A stretch of 64,000 nt of DNA, taken from the NCBI RefSeq assembly GCF_014489075.1, contig NZ_JACTGR010000001.1:620001-684000 (forward strand). The letters run 5' to 3'. This document shows, in pieces, positions 44,483 through 52,762 of this stretch. Numbering within the stretch: position 1 is the first letter of the stretch; every line of letters begins with the position of its first letter. Under the pieces are notes generated by a model that saw only the letters and a list, made by a program, of their open reading frames with translations, searched no databases and was not told the origin of the DNA. This DNA comes from Sphingomonas sp. JC676. Its GTDB lineage: Bacteria; Pseudomonadota; Alphaproteobacteria; Sphingomonadales; Sphingomonadaceae. Both the position numbers and the translations under genes were made by a program.

Positions 44483-45571
44483 TCACTGCGGGCCGGTGCA
44501 TTTCATAATCAGATCAATCCAACTCTTGTTTACCCGCTGTAAATCGAAACGGTACGCTCCCGCTGCGGCCGCGGCACCCAGGCGTTGGCAAAGATTTTTG
44601 TCGGTCGCGAGGCGCAACATGGCCGCGGCGAGCGAGTCAATGTTCTCGGGCGGAACGAGTAGCCCGTCGACATTGTCGGTAATCATCTCGCCGGGGCCGT
44701 AGTCACAATCGAACGCGACGACGGCCAGGCCCGAACCCATCGCTTCCGCAAGGACGTTTGGGAAACCCTCATAGCGGGACGACAACACGAATATGTCGCA
44801 GGCGGTTATCCATGCACCCGGCGTGGCGCTCGCCCCAGGCAGAAAAGCGCGACCAGCCAGGCCAAGCTGGCGAACCTGACGTTCCAGTGAAGCGCGCTCC
44901 GGCCCCTCTCCGAAAATCACCAAGCGCCAATCAGGCACCTTGTCGGCGATCCCGGCAAAGGCGTCCAGCAACAGGTCGAAACCCTTCTGTTCGTTCAGGC
45001 GCCCCACCGCGATCATCGTGGGCGGCGCTGGAGAACGCGGTTCGGCTGACGGGGCGAGCATGGGATTGGGAATAACTATAGCCCGAGCGCGTTGCGTATA
45101 CGGAAGGCAGATCTTGCTGCGTTCGGTCTGCATGACGATCGCGGCGGCGGTTGGATACAGTCGATGCAGCAGGATCCTCCAGATGGCATTCGACCGCTGT
45201 CGAAGCGGGTTGTTGCGCTCCGAGACGATTATCGGCGTTCCGCTGCCGATCCCGGCGAGCAGCGCAAGCGCGTTGATCTTCGTCAAAAACGACACGGCGA
45301 CGTCGAAGCGTTCCTCGCGCAGGAGCCTGCGCAGCGCCCAGACGCGCCGGATCATCGAGAGCAGGCGCGCCGATCTTTTCGCGGCGATCGGCAGGGCGAG
45401 CCGCCGCAAGTGGACCTGCTCATCATATCGATGGAAGATCCTGTCGCTCGGCCGGTCGAACGTGACGATCGTTACGTCCCAACCCTCCGCCACGGCGGCG
45501 CGCGACAAGAGATCAATGATCCGCTCTGCGCCACCTGCGTCCAATGCCGCAAGAATGAAGGCAATACGCAC
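44483..45571 (-). CDS. GT4 family glycosyltransferase
   Basis: 362-residue GT-B enzyme of family 4. The N-terminal donor-independent domain starts with AALDAGGAERIIDLLS (glycine-rich loop), and the C-terminal domain has VGRLNEQKGFDLLLDAF and the EGFPNVLAEAM motif with both Glu residues. It resembles the GalNAc/hexosamine transferases of O-antigen and PglA/PglJ type. Start is GTG 45571, two bases after the HAD gene stop, and it is the last gene of a tightly packed leftward block. Confidence 0.92.
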   Translation of the reverse strand: MRIAFILAALDAGGAERIIDLLSRAAVAEGWDVTIVTFDRPSDRIFHRYDEQVHLRRLALPIAAKRSARLLSMIRRVWALRRLLREERFDVAVSFLTKINALALLAGIGSGTPIIVSERNNPLRQRSNAIWRILLHRLYPTAAAIVMQTERSKICLPYTQRARAIVIPNPMLAPSAEPRSPAPPTMIAVGRLNEQKGFDLLLDAFAGIADKVPDWRLVIFGEGPERASLERQVRQLGLAGRAFLPGASATPGAWITACDIFVLSSRYEGFPNVLAEAMGSGLAVVAFDCDYGPGEMITDNVDGLLVPPENIDSLAAAMLRLATDKNLCQRLGAAAAAGAYRFDLQRVNKSWIDLIMKCTGPQ

Positions 45572-45573
45572 TT

Positions 45574-46275
45574 TTATCCGGCCATTCTCGCACGGCAGGG
45601 CAGTTGTTCGACAAGCGACCAGGTGAGTTCGTCGAAAGAACGGATGCGCGCGTCGGCATGGTGGCTGGCGATAGGGTGAAGGCGAGGATGGATCGCCCCC
45701 GGCCGATCAATCTGGACAGTTCGCCAGCCAAGCTTGCGCGGCGCGAGAAAGTCCTTCGCGGGATTGTCCGCAACATAGACGAAAGCATCGCACCCGCCCG
45801 GGCGATACGCTTCGACCGCCTCAAAGGCCCGGATATGCGGTTTCCAATAGTCAGCGCCCCATTCGTCGGTGCAGATCATCGGGTGAATCGCGAAGCGGTC
45901 GAGCCCGAGGGCCGCGATCTTGGCTCGCTGGGCAACGGCATATCCATCGGTGATGAGTGCAAGCGCAAAGCCATGGTCGGCAGCCAGAAATGCCTCGGCG
46001 TCGGCGGCGAGTGCGATCGACGGGGGATGTGACCTGTATTTCGCGACCAGGATACCGACAAAGGCCGGATCAGGCACGATGCCGAGACGAACCAGAGTCC
46101 GATCGAACAGGCGGTCGCGTACGCCGATCTCGCGAAGGGCCTCGGCCTCGGCCTGAAAACCTGCGAGGCCTGTCTTCTGCTCAAGCCAGTTCGATATCCA
46201 GGCAATGCCGCTACGGACATAGGTTTCTTCAAGGTAGAGAGTATCGTCGAGATCCAGGACGATCGCGATGGTCAT
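45574..46275 (-). CDS. HAD-superfamily hydrolase in polysaccharide locus
   Basis: 233 residues. Motif I is LDLDDTLYLEETYV (residues about 6-19) with the two catalytic Asp; motif II lies near LALITDGYA, motif III WKPHIRAF and motif IV YVADNPAKDF. Such HAD enzymes dephosphorylate sugar or amino-acid phosphates. It overlaps the upstream ATP-grasp gene by ATGA, and HAD/ATP-grasp neighbours recur in surface-glycan loci. Substrate unknown; one that removes a phosphate ahead of ligation is conceivable. Confidence 0.87.
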   Translation of the reverse strand: MTIAIVLDLDDTLYLEETYVRSGIAWISNWLEQKTGLAGFQAEAEALREIGVRDRLFDRTLVRLGIVPDPAFVGILVAKYRSHPPSIALAADAEAFLAADHGFALALITDGYAVAQRAKIAALGLDRFAIHPMICTDEWGADYWKPHIRAFEAVEAYRPGGCDAFVYVADNPAKDFLAPRKLGWRTVQIDRPGAIHPRLHPIASHHADARIRSFDELTWSLVEQLPCRARMAG

Positions 46276-47300
46276 GGCTGGACGAACACCGCAGCATCGT
46301 AGCGAAGCATGACAACGTCCTCTGCCCAATCGTTGCCGGCGCTGCTCGGCATGCCCAGCCGAGCCTCGATCAGCCAACGGGCAAAGGCCGCGCCGGCATG
46401 GTCGGCCAATGGGTATCCGCCACCGAAGCGCGCATTGATTTCGAAAACATTCGCCTCCCCGTCGGGAGAGACCATCGCTTGATAGCAAAGGACACCGCGG
46501 GCGCCGGGAAGACTGGCGGCGATCCGCTCGCCGATCTCGATCAGGCGCGGTGCACGGCGTGTCACGCCTTTCTCGACTTCACCGGCGCGGACCTTGATCC
46601 GGCGATGCGGCACGACCGCCCGTAGGCGACCCGCATCGTCGATATAGATGTTGACGGTCCATTCCTCGCCGCGCAGCAGCGCCTGGACGATCATGGGTTC
46701 GTCCTCGTGCAACGGTAGGCCGGCCGGGCTCTCGACGATCGACACCGATCGCCCGGAGCTCCCGTGGCGCGGCTTGAGAAGCACGGGCCAAATCCAGCTT
46801 TCAGGGTTGTCTCGAACTTCCGCCAATGTCGCGGTGCGTGGGGTCGGTATGTCGTGCGCGGCAAAGAATCCGGCGGTTTTAAGCTTGTCGCGCGCGATGT
46901 CGATCACGGCCGGCGCGCTGGCAGAGACGTGGGCGCCCAGCGCAGCGAATCGATCATGCGCGCTGGCGAGCGGTGCGAGTTCGGGATCGATTGTCGGTAC
47001 GATGAGCTGGACGTTGCTGTCGCGGCATATCGCCAGGATCGCTTCCACATAATTGTCATCGGTCACGGGTGGAACAGCAAACGCGGCATCGGCGACATGG
47101 CACGCCGCGCTCAGTTCGGGTTCCAGATCGCACGCCAGCAGGTCGAGCTCGACACCCAGCGCTTCGGCGCCGCGGCGAAACGCCTGCAGCAAGGCGACGC
47201 GCCGCCCGGCCGATGTGACGAGCATGGTCAGGTGCTTTTGTTCGCCGGATGCTTTCGTCCGGTCGATTGCCAAGTCGTGGATTCCGATCTGTGTCAGCAT
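46272..47300 (-). CDS. ATP-grasp domain ligase
   Basis: 342 residues of the carbamoyl-phosphate-synthase-like/PylC-like ATP-grasp type. A Rossmann-like preATP-grasp region (TSAGRRVALLQAFRRGAEALG) is followed by the ATP-binding core (WPVLLKPRHGSSGRSVSIVES) and the metal-ligand segment NVFEINARFGGGYPLADHAG. These enzymes make amide bonds through acyl-phosphates. In this setting it could join an amino acid or similar acyl group to an amino sugar, which is inference. ATG 47300 is one base after the PIG-L stop; ATG 47225 begins at the conserved domain and is a possible alternative. Confidence 0.85.
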   Translation of the reverse strand: MLTQIGIHDLAIDRTKASGEQKHLTMLVTSAGRRVALLQAFRRGAEALGVELDLLACDLEPELSAACHVADAAFAVPPVTDDNYVEAILAICRDSNVQLIVPTIDPELAPLASAHDRFAALGAHVSASAPAVIDIARDKLKTAGFFAAHDIPTPRTATLAEVRDNPESWIWPVLLKPRHGSSGRSVSIVESPAGLPLHEDEPMIVQALLRGEEWTVNIYIDDAGRLRAVVPHRRIKVRAGEVEKGVTRRAPRLIEIGERIAASLPGARGVLCYQAMVSPDGEANVFEINARFGGGYPLADHAGAAFARWLIEARLGMPSSAGNDWAEDVVMLRYDAAVFVQP

Positions 47301-47301
47301 G

Positions 47302-47988
47302 TCAGATTACCTCCCGCACCAATACGAAAGCCTCGGCCGCGTGACGGTGAACCGTCGCACCGCGCAGCGCGGCCAGCGCGCGGATCGCCTCGGGCGATCG
47401 CTCGTTCGGAAAGACGCAACACTGCGATTCATAGGCGATGAAAGCCGCCAGCTTGCGATCCAGCGTCGACGCGATATCGACATAGAGGGTCGGCGCGAAA
47501 ATCGGCTCGATATAGGGCGCAGACCAGTTCGTTTCCGACAGGGTCTCGTACGCGAGGATTGTGCGTGGGTAGGTCGCCTGACGCGGCCGTGCGGCGACCA
47601 TCGCGGAGCGGAACACCAATTGGTGGTCGAGATGGATATCGCCGACGAACGGCACGAAGATCGTATCGGGCATCGTCGCGTCGATCAGGGCGCCCATCGC
47701 CGCGTTGAGATCGGCATGCCGAATGCCGTCGAGCTCAGCCGCGGGGAGATCAAGATAATGGGTGGAGCGGACACCGAGCAGCGCGTGTGCCGCGGCAGCT
47801 TCGGCGCGCACTTTCTCGACCCCGTCCCGATCGTATCTCGGCGGTTTGCCTTCGGTCACGATCGCGACCTCGACGCTGGAGCCCATCTCGGCGAGTCGCG
47901 CCATGGTGCCGCCGCAACCCAGAACCTCGTCATCGGGATGCGGCGCGATGACCAGGACGCGTCCGGCGGCGCGAGGGAAGCCGTCCAT
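47302..47988 (-). CDS. PIG-L family deacetylase
   Basis: 228-residue zinc-dependent N-deacetylase of the LmbE/PIG-L fold. The metal site reads APHPDDE (H17, D19, D20, E21) and GDIHLDH (H119, D121, H122). Family members remove acetyl from GlcNAc or similar N-acetyl amino sugars. It lies between the ATP-grasp and formyltransferase genes with near-contact spacing, so the freed amine may be the substrate for formylation or amide formation. Confidence 0.92.
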   Translation of the reverse strand: MDGFPRAAGRVLVIAPHPDDEVLGCGGTMARLAEMGSSVEVAIVTEGKPPRYDRDGVEKVRAEAAAAHALLGVRSTHYLDLPAAELDGIRHADLNAAMGALIDATMPDTIFVPFVGDIHLDHQLVFRSAMVAARPRQATYPRTILAYETLSETNWSAPYIEPIFAPTLYVDIASTLDRKLAAFIAYESQCCVFPNERSPEAIRALAALRGATVHRHAAEAFVLVREVI

Positions 47989-47991
47989 CGA

Positions 47992-48900
47992 TCAGGCTCC
48001 AACCATGCTGTGCAGGGGCGGGGGCTTACCGCCGGGCGCTGCAAAGTCAGACACGAAAATGGACGCTTCATCACCGCAGTGGACGACAAAGCTGTCGTCC
48101 GCGCGCCCGATTACTTGGCCGGGCAGCGCATGGTGGCTGGCTCGGTTTTCCTGTCGTTCGGCCGACCAGATCGTCACGCGCCGATCGCCGTCGCCGGCAA
48201 AGGCGCCCGGATAGGGGCGCCCGACCGCGCGGACCAGCCGTTCCACGTCCGCCGCCGTACGAGTCCAGTCGATCCTGCCATCGTCCGGTCGTCGGCGCGC
48301 GGCCCAGGTCGCGAAAATCTCGTCCTGCGGCTCGCCCGCGCGATCGCCGGCGAATAGCCTCGGCAGGGTGTCGACCAGCAGATCGCCCAGCGCTGCCATG
48401 TGCTTGGCGTAAAGCGAGCCGGCTGTCTCATCGGGCGCGACGTGCATGTACCGCTGCGCCACGATGGGCCCGCTGTCCGTTCCTTCGTCGATCCAGAAGA
48501 GCGTCGACGCCGTGATCTTCTCGTCGAGCAGGATGGTCCAAGGGATGACGCCCCGGCCTCGCAGCCGGGGCAACGCCGCCGGATGGTAGCCCAGGACCCA
48601 CCCTCGCGCGGCATTGCGAAAGGCGTCGCCGCACAATTGCGACCAGCCGATCACGAAGGTGATGTCGGGGGCGAGCGCGTTCATCTGCGACAGGAACTCG
48701 TCGCTGTTGATATTGGGCACGTACAGGAGCGGGGCCTTCGCAACAGCCGCCGGTTCGGTAAGATCGACGAAATCCGAATGCCGGTGTGCGAGATGCGGCG
48801 GCAATGTTGCGATCGCCGCCAGGGTCCAGCCCGGCGAGCACGAGATCGCGTCTGCCGCGATCCGGGTGCTCTCAACGGCGCCGATCAAGAGTGCCCGCAT
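47992..48900 (-). CDS. Formyltransferase family protein (sugar N-formyltransferase-like)
   Basis: 302 residues. The N-terminal Rossmann-like formyl-THF domain shows VIGWSQLCGDAFRN, then GYHPAALPRLRGRGVIPW with the catalytic His106, and EGTDSGPIVAQ with Asp142; the C-terminal OB-like domain follows (about 215-300). The Asn that normally precedes the His in NxH is Gly104 here, seen in an alternative subgroup but a deviation from ArnA and Fmt. Likely N-formylates an amino sugar in this locus. ATG 48900 starts the protein and overlaps the preceding gene by 29 bases. Confidence 0.84.
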   Translation of the reverse strand: MRALLIGAVESTRIAADAISCSPGWTLAAIATLPPHLAHRHSDFVDLTEPAAVAKAPLLYVPNINSDEFLSQMNALAPDITFVIGWSQLCGDAFRNAARGWVLGYHPAALPRLRGRGVIPWTILLDEKITASTLFWIDEGTDSGPIVAQRYMHVAPDETAGSLYAKHMAALGDLLVDTLPRLFAGDRAGEPQDEIFATWAARRRPDDGRIDWTRTAADVERLVRAVGRPYPGAFAGDGDRRVTIWSAERQENRASHHALPGQVIGRADDSFVVHCGDEASIFVSDFAAPGGKPPPLHSMVGA

Positions 48901-50638
48901 AGCCCCGCTCGATATTGAGAGTGTTGATGCGCTCACCGCCGACCAGCATCGCCACAGTCCGGACCAGGATCTCGAGATCCAGCCGGACGCTGCGATGTTC
49001 GATGTACCAGAGGTCGAGCGCGAGCTTGTCCTTGTCGCTCAGGAGCGCGTTCCCGTTGACTTGCGCCCACCCAGTGAGCCCGGGTTTGACCTTGCCCCGC
49101 GCCGTGCCGCCTTCGCCCAGGTCAACCACGGTTTCCGGCAGCAAAGGCCGCGGGCCGACAAGGTTCATCTGGCCCCGGATGACGTTCCAGAGGCCAGGCA
49201 ATTCGTCCAGCCGCGCGCGGCGAAGCACGCGACTGGTGGCGGTGAGGCGCGCCGCGTCAGGCAGTGGTCGCCCCTCGATATCGTTCGCAGTCCGCATGGT
49301 GCGAAATTTTGCCAGCACGAAGACGCGCCCCCCGGCGCCTGCCCGGTGCTGCCTGAACAGGATCGGCGTGCCCAATGTCGACAGCACGACCACCGCGACG
49401 ATCGCCATGAGAGGCAGCGTCCCCAGCGCGGCCAGGGCGGCGATAGAGACCTGCAACGGCGCGAAATCGCCGATTGCGCGGCGCGGTCGATTAGTTCTGG
49501 GGCCGTCCCTGTCCTTGTCCAGTCCCATTACGGCGAGGAGGTGCGCATTGACCAGGGTGACGTCGAAGCGCCGGCATGCCGTTTCCCGCGCGCGGCCGCC
49601 CATTCGGGTGGTAAGCTCGGGGCTTTCAATGAAGCGAACCATCGCCTCGGCCAGCGCCGGTGCATCGCGGGGTGGTACGAGAAATCCGTCCCGACCGTGC
49701 GTAACGGCATCCCTGCAGCCCGGAGTGTCGGTCGTGATCACGGGATTGCCGCACGCCATCGCCTCGAGGATCGTCCGCGGCAGGCCTTCACGATAATAGG
49801 TCGGCAATACGAACACGCTGGCGTCTGCGAGGTGCGGCAGGACGTTTCGCGTTTCGCCGAGATACTCGATGTCACCCACGGCCTCCCAGTCGCGGATCTC
49901 GGCGAGCGTGATGCCCGTCGGATTGGTATCGAGCGGTCCGAGGATGCGGAAGCGGGAATCCGGGAAGCGCGCGCGCACCAGTCTCGCGGCCTCGACGAAT
50001 TCGAGCAGGCCCTTATCGCGCATCAGCCGCGCGATCATCAGGAAGGCCGGCGGGCCGCCGGTTGCGGGGGAGGGGCTGAACCTGGCGATGTCGACGCCGG
50101 AGCCGGCGACCTGCACCACATTGTGGTTCGGCCGCAGGATATCATGGCGGCGCATCTCGGCATCGTCGTCCCGGTTGAACACGATGACCGCCGACGCACG
50201 CGCGATGGCGATGCGGTAGAGCAGCGAAACCAGGCGGCGCAGCAGAGCGTGGCGCAGACCGGGGATGTCGCTGTAGACATGGCCCAGGCCGCTTACCATC
50301 GCGTGGAAACGCGCCTGTCCGCCCGCGATCCTGGTCGCCAGCCCGCCATAGATGATCGGCTTCTGGGTATAAGCGAGGACCACCTCCGGCACCTCGGTTC
50401 GGATCAGACGAACCAGGCGGCGCAGGGTGGCGAGATCCCGGAGCGGGTTGACGCCGGTACGGTCCATTGGAATCCGGCGATATCGCGCGCCCATCGCCGA
50501 AAGCGCGGCGGCGGTTTCCGGATCGTCGTCGGGCGCGCACGCGACGACCTCATGTCCCTCCGCGATGATGGCGGAGATCAGCGCCCCCCGGAAATTGATC
50601 AGTGAATAGGAGAGGCTGGCGAGGATGATGACCTTCAT
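48872..50638 (-). CDS. Fusion of GT4 glycosyltransferase and PglC-type phosphoglycosyl transferase
   Basis: 588 residues in two parts. Residues 1-375 are a GT4 glycosyltransferase (SLINFRGALISAIIAEGHEV at the N terminus, then MIARLMRDKGLLEFVEAARL and the REGLPRTILEAMA motif). Residues about 400-588 are a monotopic phosphoglycosyl transferase with one hydrophobic segment (about 402-428), KFRTMR, the catalytic RARLDELPGLWNVIRGQ (Asp-Glu pair) and VGPRP, then GLTGWAQVNGN. The second half would start a repeat unit on undecaprenyl phosphate, and the first half could add the next sugar. ATG 50638 overlaps the next gene (ATGA). Confidence 0.92.
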   Translation of the reverse strand: MKVIILASLSYSLINFRGALISAIIAEGHEVVACAPDDDPETAAALSAMGARYRRIPMDRTGVNPLRDLATLRRLVRLIRTEVPEVVLAYTQKPIIYGGLATRIAGGQARFHAMVSGLGHVYSDIPGLRHALLRRLVSLLYRIAIARASAVIVFNRDDDAEMRRHDILRPNHNVVQVAGSGVDIARFSPSPATGGPPAFLMIARLMRDKGLLEFVEAARLVRARFPDSRFRILGPLDTNPTGITLAEIRDWEAVGDIEYLGETRNVLPHLADASVFVLPTYYREGLPRTILEAMACGNPVITTDTPGCRDAVTHGRDGFLVPPRDAPALAEAMVRFIESPELTTRMGGRARETACRRFDVTLVNAHLLAVMGLDKDRDGPRTNRPRRAIGDFAPLQVSIAALAALGTLPLMAIVAVVVLSTLGTPILFRQHRAGAGGRVFVLAKFRTMRTANDIEGRPLPDAARLTATSRVLRRARLDELPGLWNVIRGQMNLVGPRPLLPETVVDLGEGGTARGKVKPGLTGWAQVNGNALLSDKDKLALDLWYIEHRSVRLDLEILVRTVAMLVGGERINTLNIERGYAGTLDRRR

Positions 50639-51864
50639 GCCGGCCGGGCCCCCGCGCCGCGCACATCGGGTCCGCTCCGGTCTATGGTCGGTGCGAATGT
50701 CTGATCGAGCACGGCGGCGTACAGGCGACGATATTGCAGCACGACCTGACGAAGCTCGAACAGGGTAACGACGCGTTCCCGCGCGGCGGCACCCATGCTC
50801 GCCCGTCCGGCTTCACCGAGTGCCGTGATTAGGCCCAGGGCCGCGGCCATCGCTTCAACGTTGCGCGCGGGCACAGTCAGCCCGGTTTCGCCAAGGATCG
50901 ACCTGCAATCGCCGATATCGGTAGCGACGCAGGGAATGCCACAGGCCATCGCCTCGCCGAGGATGTTGGGAAAGGCCTCGCCCCATGCCGACGACAAGGC
51001 GAGGATGTCGATGCCCGGCAGCCAATCGGCGACGTCGGTACGCTCACTTGCCAGCGTCACGCAGTCCTCCGGCAGAGACTCGGCGATAAGCTTGGCAAGC
51101 GCTGGTGGAGGATTGTCCAGACCCGTGCCCACCATCAGCAGATGCAGTTTGCACCCGGCGGCGCGTGCACGGGCGACGGCGCCGACAAGCATCGCGTGGT
51201 CCTTCATCGGGTGAAGGCGCGCGACGAGCGCGACGACGATGGCATCTTCGGGGATGCCGAACAGCGTCCGCAAATAGGCGCGCCGATCCCGGTCGGGCCG
51301 GTAGTGATCGCAGTCGAACCCATTGGGGATGTAGGTCGCACGACCGCTCGCAAAGCCGATCGCTTCATGCTCGCGAGCCGCCGCTTGGGAGTTGTAGATA
51401 ATCGCCGCGACGGAGCGCGACATGCGCGCGCTCAGGGCCAGAAGACGCCGGGTCGTTCGTGTCTCTAGCAGGGGGTCGCTGAGGGAATGGCGGACGTTCC
51501 AGACTACCGGCACGTGCGGTCCCTGGGCAAAGCCGGCGACGCTTGCGGCGAAATTGCCGTGATACATCCATCCCTGGATCACGTCCGGGCTTACCCGAGC
51601 GGTGACGCGCAGCAATCGAACCACCCCGAGCGGCCCAACCAGCCCGCGCCGCATGTTCAAGGAATAGACCGGGCATCCGGCCTCGCGCAGCGCGGGCAGC
51701 ATGACGCCCGGCCGCATCAGCGACATCACGCTGGAAGCATTGCGATCGCAGCCCGCGCCGGCCTCGATGAGCTTGACCAGCATCGCCTGCGCGCCGCCCA
51801 TGTCGAGGCTGGTCGTGATATGCTCGACCGCGATCGGCGGACGCGTGGCGTGCAGCATCTTCAT
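50635..51864 (-). CDS. GT4 family glycosyltransferase
   Basis: 409 residues. The N-terminal domain starts TTSLDMGGAQAMLVKLIEAG, with the GWMYHGNFAASVAG segment. The C-terminal domain has VARLHPMKDHAMLVGAV and the EAFPNILGEAMACGIPCVATD motif. ATG 51864 overlaps the stop of the degraded upstream glycosyltransferase (ATGA), and its own stop overlaps the fusion gene, so it is read within the leftward operon. The longer frame upstream covers the remnant and is not used. Confidence 0.9.
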   Translation of the reverse strand: MKMLHATRPPIAVEHITTSLDMGGAQAMLVKLIEAGAGCDRNASSVMSLMRPGVMLPALREAGCPVYSLNMRRGLVGPLGVVRLLRVTARVSPDVIQGWMYHGNFAASVAGFAQGPHVPVVWNVRHSLSDPLLETRTTRRLLALSARMSRSVAAIIYNSQAAAREHEAIGFASGRATYIPNGFDCDHYRPDRDRRAYLRTLFGIPEDAIVVALVARLHPMKDHAMLVGAVARARAAGCKLHLLMVGTGLDNPPPALAKLIAESLPEDCVTLASERTDVADWLPGIDILALSSAWGEAFPNILGEAMACGIPCVATDIGDCRSILGETGLTVPARNVEAMAAALGLITALGEAGRASMGAAARERVVTLFELRQVVLQYRRLYAAVLDQTFAPTIDRSGPDVRGAGARPA

Positions 51865-52382
51865 GCCAGGCTCTCGCGGTAGATGGCGGCGATTGCCTGA
51901 ACATGACGGTAGATGCCGAAGCGCGCGCGCGCCTCGTCCCGTGCACGCTTCGGCATCGAATGAACGTGGCCGCTGTCGCGCATCAATTGCTCGATCCGCG
52001 CCGCAAATTCCGCGGGCTGGTCCGGCGGCGCCGGGATGCCGGTTTCGGTGTCTCGGAGCGCGGTATCGAACGGGCTGAACACGACCGAGCTTTTCCGGTT
52101 TGCGGAAAGAAAGCCGGGTGACGGCGTGGCAAAACGGGAAACGCAGATCATACGGTGCGCCGGGAACGGTGCGAGGTACCGCAACCCTCTCGCACGGGGG
52201 TTGCCGCGACGGTGCCAGATGTGGCGCGCCCCGGTGAGACGCGCGGGTCCGCTTGGCTGGCCGGGCGTTGCGGTCCATTGGTAGGAGGCGGCGAACAGCA
52301 CCCTTGGGCCGCCAGGCTCGACTGCGGAAATTGGTGCGGTTTCCCCCCGCCGTTCGGCCGTTGGTATCGCTGTACTACTCAT
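51861..52382 (-). pseudogene. Degraded glycosyltransferase remnant
   Basis: A 173-codon open frame whose pieces look like a GT4 enzyme with large parts missing. The middle reads MICVSRFATPSPGFLSANRK and KSSVVFSPFDTAL, as found before and at the interdomain linker, and is followed directly by the C-terminal end (PPDQPAEFAARIEQLMRD, RARDEARARFGIYRHVQAI). Most of the nucleotide-binding domain, including the E-x7-E region, is absent. An internal deletion that kept the frame is the simplest reading; a short functional protein cannot be excluded. Confidence 0.62.
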
Positions 52383-52762
52383 GCGGTTACCGTGCCCCTG
52401 CGTCTCCGGACTCAAGCCGGTTGCAGGAAATCTACGCGGGCGTGGGGCAGGGCGGGCTTGCTAATCCGGCCATCCCCTTATGGGGTATGCAGAAGCGCCG
52501 GCGTGGCCTTGTTCTCGAAGTGATCGCGGCGGCGAGACGCTATAGCTAGTCCATTGCGCTGATCTTGCGCCGGGAGCCCCCCCAATCGACCAGCCTTGCT
52601 GTCCGAAAGGTCAGAACCTTCTGGTCGACTTCCGTACGATTCTGAACCGCTTAAGATACAGGAATAAGCGAAGGGTCGTCACCGATCTGGCACCAAAAAT
52701 GCCAGTGCGGTTAGGAGAATATGCTTGAAAACATAATTATGATCCATGGGTGGAGCTTAATA
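52383..52762. other. 380-bp upstream region of the CapD-type gene
   Basis: Non-coding stretch between the divergent glycosyltransferase remnant and the rightward polysaccharide operon. It holds the second copy of the nested palindrome (52600-52620) and becomes AT-rich near its right end. AGGAG stands three bases before ATG 52721, and GGAG seven bases before ATG 52763. No other gene, tRNA or repeat is evident. Confidence 0.5.
52600..52620. promoter_or_regulatory. Conserved 21-bp nested palindrome, copy B
   Basis: TGTCCGAAAGGTCAGAACCT followed by T matches copy A (38501) at 18 of 21 positions. The second dyad AAGGT-CAGA-ACCTT is kept by paired changes (A to T and T to A) relative to copy A. 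It lies about 100-140 bases before the CapD-type start. Function unknown. Confidence 0.45.
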
